DNA from: Klebsiella pneumoniae
GTDB taxonomy: Bacteria; Pseudomonadota; Gammaproteobacteria; Ga0077536
Assembly: GCA_945873015.1 (NCBI GenBank)
Contig: CAMCBY010000278.1
Coordinates: forward strand, 1-5,955
Reading direction: 5' to 3'
DNA length: 5,955 bases
How positions within the stretch are numbered: the first letter of the stretch is position 1; every line of letters begins with the position of its first letter. Made by a program: the position numbers and the translations under genes. A model generated the notes under the pieces. That model was not told the origin of the DNA. It made no database searches and worked only from the letters and a program-made list of their open reading frames with translations. Shown in pieces: positions 1 to 5,033 of this stretch.

Positions 1-110
1 CGCAGGCGCCGCCGGCTGAGTGCGCGGCACTGCTGCGCTGAGCCATGGTTCAGTGTGAGACCGGCATCACGCTTGCCACGCGGCCATGGCTCGGGAGATA
101 TTCCTGTCCC

Positions 111-122
111 TATAATGCGCCG
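111..122 (+). promoter_or_regulatory. Probable promoter -10 and GC-rich discriminator upstream of the FHA gene
   Basis: A perfect TATAAT lies at 111-116 and is followed directly by the GC-rich discriminator GCGCCG. The string TCCCTATAATGCGCC (107-121) matches, from memory, the core of E. coli rrnB P1, a promoter under stringent (ppGpp/DksA) and growth-rate control. Transcription would start near 122-124, leaving a leader of about 100 nt before the FHA start. No good -35 hexamer is visible 16-18 bp upstream (GCTCGG at the 16-bp spacing). The TTGCCA at 73-78 is too far away, so the promoter either needs an activator or is weak. The position fits the FHA gene at 222 and argues against the earlier in-frame ATG at 45, which lies upstream of this element. 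Confidence 0.5.
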
Positions 123-159
123 ACCACACGGGCGCAGGCCCGGGTGGCAGAGAACGCGC

Positions 160-193
160 ACCACGGGCAGGGCCGCACTTGGGGGCCCGTGGT
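160..193 (+). repeat. Hairpin in the FHA-gene leader
   Basis: A perfect 9-bp inverted repeat pairs 160-168 (ACCACGGGC) with 185-193 (GCCCGTGGT) around a 16-nt loop. The loop contains GGGCC (170-174), which could instead pair with GGCCC (184-188), so two mutually exclusive folds exist. There is no T-run after it, so it is not a classical intrinsic terminator. It ends 28 nt before the proposed ATG at 222. It could act as an mRNA-stabilising or attenuator-like structure, but the sequence alone does not show regulation. Confidence 0.45.
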
Positions 194-221
194 TTCGAAC
201 AATCCAGGCAGAAATTCAACC

Positions 222-1118
222 ATGCTGGACCGGCTCTTCAGTAAGGCGCTCGCCCTCGTTATCAACGGCGAGGAGATCTCTTTTCACACTCTCGCCGAAT
301 TCGAATTCGCACTCGGTGGTCGCACCAATGTGCCGGCCACCAAACTCGCCGATCTCATCATGCTCAGCCCCGACGAACTCAAACGCGAGGCGAAAAGCAT
401 CAAGGCGGTTGAGAAACGTTTTGTCGATATCCTGTCGCGCTCGATTGAGCAGCCCGGCGAGATCGGGCGTCTGGTGCGCGAAATCGACATCCAGGTGTTC
501 TCCAACGACTACGACTGGCGCAGCATCTTCAAGGCGCTGAATCTGGAAGACGAGGCCTACGACGAGTTGCGCCGCGTGGCGGTGGTGAAGTACATGCAGT
601 ACTTGCGCTCGCGCCAGGACGTCATCAAGCAGACCTATAAGGTCAAACTCAAAGAAACCGGCAAGCAGGGCCAGGCGCGCGAGGTGCTGTCGCCGCTGGA
701 AGAGACCAAGGATCAGTTCAAGGAAACCAGCATTTTCGATTCGGTGTCGTTGGAGATGCCGGTAGAGCCGCTGCCGAATGCCGCCCTGACCCGCCTGCCC
801 AAGGGCGAAGCGGTCAGCATCAAGCCACCGTTCGACACCGAATTCGACCTGCGTCTGTCGAAACACCCGTTCGTATTCCGCAACGGTGCGGTGCGCGAGC
901 TGGTCGACGAATTTGGCCATGTGCACCGCATCGAAGCGGGCAAGAACATCATCGGTCGCGATTCGGTGTGCAACATCGTGGTCGACGGCGCGCTGCGCGA
1001 TGTGTCGCGCATGCATCTCATCATCGAGCCGCTCGATGGCGGGGTGCTGCGGTTTACCGATTTATCCTCGCACGGCACGTTTGTGCCTTCCAAGCTGGTG
1101 CCGCAGCGCGAGAATTGA
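222..1118 (+). CDS. FHA domain-containing protein
   Basis: This 298-residue protein probably works in phosphothreonine-dependent signalling or as a scaffold in the cytoplasm. No signal peptide or membrane segment is visible. Residues 1-170 are largely charged and probably helical, and I do not recognise a family there. Residues about 180-215 look like a Pro-rich linker. Residues about 230-292 form a forkhead-associated (FHA) domain with the usual landmarks: IIGR (243-246), S262 and H265 in VSRMH, and DLSSHGTF (280-287). These correspond to the phosphopeptide-binding GR, S-x-x-H and S-x-GT positions. I chose the ATG at 222 because an in-frame ATG at 45 would place a TATAAT promoter and a hairpin inside the coding region, and its extra 59 residues look non-protein-like. 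The ribosome site before 222 is weak (AGG at 206-208). No kinase or phosphatase partner lies in the window. The domain call is firm, the biological role unknown. Confidence 0.85.
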   Translation: MLDRLFSKALALVINGEEISFHTLAEFEFALGGRTNVPATKLADLIMLSPDELKREAKSIKAVEKRFVDILSRSIEQPGEIGRLVREIDIQVFSNDYDWRSIFKALNLEDEAYDELRRVAVVKYMQYLRSRQDVIKQTYKVKLKETGKQGQAREVLSPLEETKDQFKETSIFDSVSLEMPVEPLPNAALTRLPKGEAVSIKPPFDTEFDLRLSKHPFVFRNGAVRELVDEFGHVHRIEAGKNIIGRDSVCNIVVDGALRDVSRMHLIIEPLDGGVLRFTDLSSHGTFVPSKLVPQREN

Positions 1119-1127
1119 GGCGACTTG

Positions 1128-1173
1128 AATGTGCGAATGAATTCGCACCTACAGGCGAATTCGTTCGCACATT
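1128..1173. repeat. Dimeric REP-like palindrome between convergent genes
   Basis: Two 19-nt arms (1128-1146 and 1155-1173) are reverse complements at 18 of 19 positions around an 8-nt centre. Each half is also a smaller palindrome. GTGCGAATGAATTCGCAC (1131-1148) has an 8-bp stem, and GCGAA-TTCG-TTCGC (1155-1168) has a 5-bp stem with a TTCG loop. Read on the minus strand, the unit begins TGTAGGTGCGAATTC, a layout typical of gammaproteobacterial repetitive extragenic palindromes. It fills the gap between the FHA gene and cysB and may protect or terminate both transcripts. Neither side has a T-run, so a classical intrinsic terminator is not supported. Confidence 0.65.
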
Positions 1174-1184
1174 ACATTCCCCCC

Positions 1185-2159
1185 TCAGTGCTCCGGCAAC
1201 ACCACCCGCTCAAACAGTTTGTCGAACTCCTCCCGCGTGGTCGCGGCTATCGCGGCCTCCACCACCTCGCGGGTCAGATGGGGTGCAAACAGTTCGATGA
1301 AGTCATACATGTAATTGCGCAGGAACGCGCCACGGCGGAAACCTATCTTGGTCACGCTGTAATCGAACAGATGACTGGCCGGCAGCGCGACAAGATCATG
1401 ATCCTCGACCGCATCATAGGCGAGCGTGGCAACGATGCCGACGCCTAAACCCAGTTTCACGTAGGTCTTGATGACATCGGCATCGACCGCCGAAAACGCG
1501 ACCCGCGCTTCGACACCAGCGGCGGTGAAGGCGTCGTCGAGCTGCGAGCGGCCGGTGAAACCGAACACATAGGTGACGATGGGATAGGCGGCAATGGCGG
1601 CCAAAGTCAGTGGCTGCACTGTCGTCAGCGGATGGCCCACCGGCACGATAATGCTGCGGTTCCAGCGATAACAGGGCAGCATCACCAGGTTGTCGAACAG
1701 CTCCAGCGCTTCGGTCGCAATCGCAAAATCGACGGTGCGGTTGACCGCCAGTTCCGAGATCTGCAGCGGCGTGCCCTGATGCATATGCAGCGCGACCTGC
1801 GGGTACTTGCCGATGAAACTCTTGATGGTCGGCGGCAGCACGTAGCGCGCCTGGGTGTGGGTGGTGGCGATGGAGAGGCTGCCACGGCCGCTGTCGCTGT
1901 TCTCCTGGGCGATACGGCGGATGTTCTCCACCTCACCCAGGATGCGCCCGGCCACTTCGATGATCGCCGTGCCGGCGCGCGTGACCTCGGTCAGATGTTT
2001 GCCGTTACGCTGGAAAATCTGTACCCCGAGTTCGTCCTCGAGCTGGCGGATCTGTTTACTGACGCCGGGCTGGGATGTGTAAAGACTTTCGGCGGTGGCT
2101 GACACGTTCAAGCCGTGACGGGCCACTTCCCAGATATAGCGCAGCTGCTGCAGTTTCAC
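1185..2159 (-). CDS. cysB: LysR-type transcriptional regulator CysB
   Basis: CysB is a tetrameric DNA-binding activator of sulfate/thiosulfate uptake and cysteine biosynthesis genes, responding to N-acetylserine or O-acetylserine and antagonised by sulfide or thiosulfate. The 324-residue product has the same length as the E. coli protein and is similar along its whole length. The N-terminal winged helix-turn-helix spans about residues 1-60 (LNVSATAESLYTSQPGVSKQ in the HTH). The effector domain follows, with IATTHTQARY at 97-106. Residues T100, T102, Q103, T149 and T202, the anion/inducer pocket in the Klebsiella structure, are all present. The KIGFRR and YMYDFI blocks near the C-terminus are also conserved. 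I chose the GTG at 2159 rather than the ATG at 2183: it begins VKLQQLRY like the family's MKLQQLRY, and GGAGG stands just upstream. CysB normally represses its own gene. The gene is co-oriented with the crotonase gene upstream of it, 70 bp away, and converges on the FHA gene. Confidence 0.95.
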   Translation of the reverse strand: MKLQQLRYIWEVARHGLNVSATAESLYTSQPGVSKQIRQLEDELGVQIFQRNGKHLTEVTRAGTAIIEVAGRILGEVENIRRIAQENSDSGRGSLSIATTHTQARYVLPPTIKSFIGKYPQVALHMHQGTPLQISELAVNRTVDFAIATEALELFDNLVMLPCYRWNRSIIVPVGHPLTTVQPLTLAAIAAYPIVTYVFGFTGRSQLDDAFTAAGVEARVAFSAVDADVIKTYVKLGLGVGIVATLAYDAVEDHDLVALPASHLFDYSVTKIGFRRGAFLRNYMYDFIELFAPHLTREVVEAAIAATTREEFDKLFERVVLPEH

Positions 2160-2163
2160 CGCC

Positions 2164-2168
2164 CCTCC
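2164..2168 (-). promoter_or_regulatory. Shine-Dalgarno site that fixes the cysB GTG start
   Basis: On the minus strand GGAGG (2168-2164), extended by two further G residues, ends about 4 nt before the GTG at 2159-2157. No comparable site precedes the in-frame ATG at 2183. Together with the match to the CysB N-terminus, this decides the start. Confidence 0.7.
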
Positions 2169-2194
2169 GGCTGGTTCAATCAAATGCCGCGCAG

Positions 2195-2200
2195 AGTATA
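2195..2200 (-). promoter_or_regulatory. Possible -10 element for cysB
   Basis: TATACT reads on the minus strand at 2200-2195, in the 70-bp gap between the crotonase stop and the cysB GTG. This would give a leader of roughly 30 nt. The sequence at the -35 position (GGTCGG, 2223-2218, 17-bp spacing) is a poor match. A weak core is compatible with a regulator-dependent or autoregulated promoter, but I cannot identify a CysB operator. Confidence 0.35.
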
Positions 2201-2229
2201 GGGCGGATTAGTGCCGACCGACCGGCCGC

Positions 2230-3006
2230 TCAGGCTTTGATGCGTGCCAATACGCGGTCGTGTGCCTCCCAGTGATCGTTATGGCACCAGGTCTCGACCA
2301 GCAAAGCATTTTCAAGTTTGCGCACGGCGTCCGGTGCCATGCCTTCGCGCTGCGCGCGGGCGAGCGCCTTGAAGGCGCGCGTGACTTGCGGCTTGCGTTC
2401 GCGAAAGGGTGCGAGGAAATCCTCACAATAGGCCTCAAAGGCCTGCCCGGCCGGGCAATAGCCCTGGATCAGACCCAGTGCGAGCGCTTCGTCTACCGCC
2501 ACCAGATCGGCGCGGCATAACAGCCGCAGTGCCTGCGCCGGGCCAACCAGGCGCATCAGATCCGAGCCACCGCCCCACGCCGGCGCGATGTTGAGCGTGC
2601 CCTGCACGAAGGCAATGCGCGCATGATTGGCCGCCACGCGGATATCGCAGGCGACCGCCAGCTCGCCTCCTCCACCCAGCGCATCGCCATTCAACAGCGC
2701 CACCACCGGCACCGGGAAATGGCGGATGGCGTCGAGCGCTGCGCAGGAATCGACACCGATACGTTCGGCCTGTTCGCGCGAGCGCATGTCGTCGAATTCC
2801 TGCAGGTCACCGCCGGCGGCAAAACAGCGCTCGCCGGCGCCGCGCAACACCGCCGCGCACAGATCCTCGCGTGCCGCGGCGCTTTCAAAACAACGGCGCA
2901 ATTCCGCCAGCACGCCCTGACTGAGCGCATTGCGCTTGGCCGGGCGGTTGATGGTGACCTTGAGCAGGCCGCGGTCGTCGGCAACTTCGAGAAACTGATA
3001 ATCCAT
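2230..3006 (-). CDS. Enoyl-CoA hydratase/isomerase (crotonase) family protein, possibly decarboxylase-like
   Basis: This 258-residue soluble protein has the normal length for the crotonase fold, which stabilises CoA-thioester enolates. The N-terminal INRPAKRNAL (19-28) is the CoA-binding signature, and AGGD (64-67) and ALGGGGEL (109-116) supply the two oxyanion-hole segments. E115 matches Glu144 of rat enoyl-CoA hydratase. The second catalytic glutamate (rat Glu164, in GQPE) is replaced: the block here reads FVQGTLNIAPAWGG (133-146), with Thr near that place. The F-V-x(5)-I-x-P-x-W-G-G pattern resembles, from memory, the ECHDC1-type ethylmalonyl/methylmalonyl-CoA decarboxylases more than hydratases. 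The ATG at 3006 has AAGG 4 nt and GGAG 11 nt upstream. The in-frame GTG at 3018 overlaps that GGAG and is less likely. It lies upstream of cysB in the same direction. The fold is firm, the substrate unknown. Confidence 0.88.
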   Translation of the reverse strand: MDYQFLEVADDRGLLKVTINRPAKRNALSQGVLAELRRCFESAAAREDLCAAVLRGAGERCFAAGGDLQEFDDMRSREQAERIGVDSCAALDAIRHFPVPVVALLNGDALGGGGELAVACDIRVAANHARIAFVQGTLNIAPAWGGGSDLMRLVGPAQALRLLCRADLVAVDEALALGLIQGYCPAGQAFEAYCEDFLAPFRERKPQVTRAFKALARAQREGMAPDAVRKLENALLVETWCHNDHWEAHDRVLARIKA

Positions 3007-3184
3007 CGCGCCTTGCACTCCACGCGTTACGGCCGCGCCGCCACGGCGCGTGCTCTATTGAGAATACAAAACTAGCGCGTTTAGGCCCGCCGTGAAACGG
3101 TGGATTGGTGCGGGTGAGGGGAAAGGTGGCGCGCGGTGCGCGACCTTGAGCGAGCCAAGGTCGCGCGTTGGCGAAGGTTAGGAG
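3007..3184. other. Non-coding, hairpin-rich spacer between the crotonase and DUF465 genes
   Basis: No convincing reading frame occurs here. Besides the long stem at 3138-3166 (listed separately), it holds two small hairpins: GCGCCG/CGGCGC at 3035-3040 and 3044-3049, and CCGCCGT/ACGGTGG at 3087-3093 and 3097-3103 with one G-T pair and a GAA loop. An AT-rich patch at 3052-3074 (minus strand TAGTTTTGTATTCTC) is the likeliest place for a crotonase promoter, but no clean -35/-10 pair stands out. Confidence 0.5.
3138..3166 (-). terminator. Strong stem-loop downstream of the DUF465 gene, possible terminator
   Basis: GCGCGACCTTG (3138-3148) and CAAGGTCGCGC (3156-3166) form a perfect 11-bp GC-rich stem with a 7-nt loop. 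It begins 19 nt beyond the stop of the minus-strand DUF465 gene, where an intrinsic terminator would be expected, and ahead of the crotonase gene. It lacks a proper T-run on either strand (the nearest on the minus strand is ACCTTTCC further on), so termination may be inefficient, or the stem may only protect the 3' end. Confidence 0.45.
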
Positions 3185-3406
3185 CTATGGTCGGGCGCTG
3201 TGGGCGTGAATCATGGCCTGCATCCGATCACGCAGCAGCAGCTTTTCCTTTTTGAGTAATTCGAGTTGGATGTCGTCCATCGCAGCCTTGCCGGCCTGCG
3301 CCTGATCGACCTTTGCATTGAGAACGCTATGCTTGTTATAAAGACGTCGAAAGCCGTCATCTGCATGCAGCAGTTTATCAACGGTAGCCTTTTCAGAATC
3401 GAACAT
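3185..3406 (-). CDS. Small DUF465 (YdcH-like) family protein
   Basis: This 73-residue, probably all-helical cytoplasmic protein belongs to the DUF465/YdcH family, whose function is unknown. The family signature is visible: F/Y-x-K-H-x-x-L-x-x-x-V at about 23-33 (YNKHSVLNAKV) and the C-terminal helix LLKKEKLLLRDRM at 50-62. Two amphipathic helices forming a hairpin or coiled coil fit the heptad spacing. The start is secure: GGAGG lies 7 nt before the ATG. The 180 nt at 3241-3420, covering most of the gene, are about 48% GC by hand count, clearly lower than the flanking genes. It is divergent from the pterin-related gene and looks monocistronic. Confidence 0.85.
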   Translation of the reverse strand: MFDSEKATVDKLLHADDGFRRLYNKHSVLNAKVDQAQAGKAAMDDIQLELLKKEKLLLRDRMQAMIHAHSARP

Positions 3407-3413
3407 AAATCAT

Positions 3414-3418
3414 CCTCC
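3414..3418 (-). promoter_or_regulatory. Strong Shine-Dalgarno site of the DUF465 gene
   Basis: GGAGG on the minus strand is separated by 7 nt from the ATG at 3406-3404, an optimal spacing. It is the best ribosome-binding site in the window and suggests abundant translation of this small protein. Confidence 0.8.
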
Positions 3419-3623
3419 GAACCGGTTTGGCTTGATACATCTGTCAATCAAAAACTAGACCAGCGAGCGAGCCGGAACAAGGGGCGCGAGCGAGTTTGAC
3501 CCTTCAGCGCACGGAACAGGCTCTCCCTCCCCTTAGCGGCGCAAAGCAAACAAGCTTTGAGCGCCAGCCAGGGTGGTCACGGACCCCGAGCGGCGCAGCC
3601 CTTCAGCCGTCAGGCGCGACACC
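3419..3623. other. Divergent intergenic region between the DUF465 and pterin-related genes
   Basis: No gene is supported here. It contains an AT-richer stretch (3426-3460) with TTGAT (3432-3436) and ATCAA (3447-3451) as inverted half-sites 10 nt apart, which could be an operator. TTGACA reads on the minus strand at 3447-3442 but no good -10 follows at 16-18 bp. GCGAGCGAG occurs twice (3462-3470 and 3486-3494). The right part carries the hairpin listed separately. An in-frame GTG at 3573 could extend the downstream gene by 17 residues, but those residues look non-native. Confidence 0.4.
3538..3565. repeat. Bulged hairpin upstream of the dihydropteroate-synthase-related gene
   Basis: GGCGCAAAGC (3538-3547) pairs with GCTTT (3554-3558) and GCGCC (3561-3565) across a 2-nt GA bulge, around an AAACAA loop, giving a 10-bp interrupted stem. 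It lies 58 nt before the chosen ATG. There is no T-run on either side. It could be a leader structure or a weak terminator; nothing in the sequence decides between these. Confidence 0.35.
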
Positions 3624-5033
3624 ATGAATCAACGTCTGTTATTTATTACCGGCCATCTGGCCGAGAAAAGCCTGGCGCGGGTGCTGTCGTCGATGGTGGG
3701 CCGCAGCTTCAGCTATGAGATTCGAGTGCCAGGCATCAATGTCGCGGCACTACTGACCGCGGCCATGCTGAAACGGCGGCTCGGCGATGTCACCGGTTTC
3801 GACAAGGTCATCGTGCCCGGCCGTTGTCGTGGCGATCTCGGCGAACTCAGCGCCCATTTCGGCCTGCCCTTTGAGCGCGGCCCGGACGAGTTGAAAGACT
3901 TGCCGGCCTATTTCGGCACGCGCGCGCGGCCGCGCGACATCGGCCAGACCGATATCACCCTGTTCGCCGAAATCGTCCATGCGCCACACGGCACCGTCGA
4001 TGACGTGCTGGCGCAGGCCCTTAAGTACCGCGCCGACGGCGCCGACGTGGTCGACATCGGCTGTCTGCCGGCCACCCCCTTCGTCCATCTCGAAGATTGT
4101 GTGCACGCCGTGCATGCGGCCGGCATCAAGGTCAGCGTCGATTCGCTCGACCGCGGCGAACTCAAGCGCGCCATCGCCGCCGGTGCCGATTATGTGTTCT
4201 CGCTCACCGGCCGCTCGCTTGATCTGGTTGCCGACAGCGCCTGTACGCCGGTGCTGATAGCCGAGCACCCCGGCGATATGGATGACCTTCATCGCACCAT
4301 CGAGACCTTTGCCAAACTCGGTCGACCGTTCTTCGCCGATCCGGTGCTGGACCCGATACACCACGGTTTCACCCGCTCGGTGATGCGCTACGCAGCGCTG
4401 CGCGAGCGCTACCCCGATATCGAGATTCTGATGGGCATCGGCAATCTGTCCGAACTCACCCACACCGATACCCTGGGTTTGAACACCCTGCTGCTCGGCA
4501 TCGTCTCGGAACTACGCATCACCGGTCTGCTCACCACCGAGGTCAGCCGCCATTGCGTAACTGTGGTGCGTGAGGTCGATCGGGCACGGCGTGTGATGTT
4601 TGCCGCACGCGAGGACAACATGCCGCCGCGCCATCTCGATGAGTCCCTGATGGCCTTACACGACCGTCATCCGTTCCCGTACAACGCGCAGGAAATCGCC
4701 GAATTCGCGCGCGAGGTCAGTGACGACAACTTCCGTATCCAGATCAGCGCCGAGGGCTTTCATATCTACAACCGTCACGGCCTGCACACCGCACGCGACC
4801 CCTATGAGGTGTTCACCGCGCTCGGCGTCGAGGCCGATGGTCCGCATGCGTTCTATCTCGGCCTCGAACTCGCGCGCGCGCAAATCGCCTGGCAGCTCGG
4901 CAAACGCTACAACCAGGACGAAGAACTCGATTGGGGTTGCGTGCTGCCGCGCGCGGCGGATGACAAGCAGCACTTCGCCGCTGAGCGCAGCACGCTCAAA
5001 GCGCGCCGCCCGCGCAAACCCCGCTCAGAGTGA
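3624..5033 (+). CDS. Dihydropteroate synthase-related protein (DUF6513 / archaeal-type family)
   Basis: This 469-residue cytoplasmic protein matches the dihydropteroate-synthase-related family known from methanogenic archaea and from bacteria with methanopterin-linked C1 metabolism. By that association it may act in tetrahydromethanopterin biosynthesis, but its reaction is not known to me. Residues 1-100 form the family-specific N-terminal domain (LLFITGHLAE at 5-14, VIVPGRCRGDL at 62-72). Residues about 108-330 are a DHPS-like TIM barrel: GADVVDIG (139-146), VSVDS (170-174), AGADYVFSLTG (186-196) and DPVLDP (239-244). Canonical FolP features are missing: the NVTPDSFSDG loop, the ESTRPG motif (here CLPATPF) and the SRKS lysine (here GNLSE). 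Residues about 365-440 form a separate C-terminal domain, followed by a basic tail (RRPRKPR). The ATG at 3624 has AGG 9 nt upstream and begins at the family's N-terminus, whereas the GTG at 3573 adds unlikely residues. Its 3' end overlaps the convergent gene by 9 bp. Confidence 0.82.
   Translation: MNQRLLFITGHLAEKSLARVLSSMVGRSFSYEIRVPGINVAALLTAAMLKRRLGDVTGFDKVIVPGRCRGDLGELSAHFGLPFERGPDELKDLPAYFGTRARPRDIGQTDITLFAEIVHAPHGTVDDVLAQALKYRADGADVVDIGCLPATPFVHLEDCVHAVHAAGIKVSVDSLDRGELKRAIAAGADYVFSLTGRSLDLVADSACTPVLIAEHPGDMDDLHRTIETFAKLGRPFFADPVLDPIHHGFTRSVMRYAALRERYPDIEILMGIGNLSELTHTDTLGLNTLLLGIVSELRITGLLTTEVSRHCVTVVREVDRARRVMFAAREDNMPPRHLDESLMALHDRHPFPYNAQEIAEFAREVSDDNFRIQISAEGFHIYNRHGLHTARDPYEVFTALGVEADGPHAFYLGLELARAQIAWQLGKRYNQDEELDWGCVLPRAADDKQHFAAERSTLKARRPRKPRSE

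Noticed and set aside
3..41. Possible last codons of an upstream plus-strand gene ending with TGA at 39-41
   Set aside because: The fragment (QAPPAECAALLR) is too short to distinguish from chance, and another frame also stops at 17-19.
185..206. tRNA T-arm-like string GGTTTCGAAC, considered because of the rrn-like promoter upstream
   Set aside because: The flanking bases do not form a T-stem, and no acceptor or anticodon arm can be built around it.
45..221. In-frame 59-residue N-terminal extension of the FHA protein from the ATG at 45
   Set aside because: It spans a TATAAT promoter element and a perfect hairpin, has unusual composition and no recognisable homology. The ATG at 222 is a better start.
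296..312. CGAATTCGAATTCGCAC, sharing GAATTCGCAC with the palindrome at 1128-1173
   Set aside because: It is inside the FHA coding sequence (encoding EFEFAL), has no TGTAGG head and does not form the paired arms. It is probably coincidence.
216..1016. 266-codon open frame on the minus strand
   Set aside because: It is antisense to the FHA gene, is His/Arg-rich and has no family resemblance. It is an effect of GC-rich codon usage.
1632..2102. 156-codon plus-strand open frame
   Set aside because: It is antisense to cysB, a highly conserved gene.
2623..3075. 150-codon plus-strand open frame
   Set aside because: It is antisense to the crotonase gene, whose motifs are unambiguous.
3442..3447. 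TTGACA on the minus strand as a -35 for the DUF465 gene
   Set aside because: At 16-18 bp downstream the sequence is CGGTTC-like, so no -10 supports it.
3750..4463. 237-codon open frame on the minus strand
   Set aside because: It is wholly antisense to the pterin-related gene, which has clear domain motifs. The product has no recognisable features.
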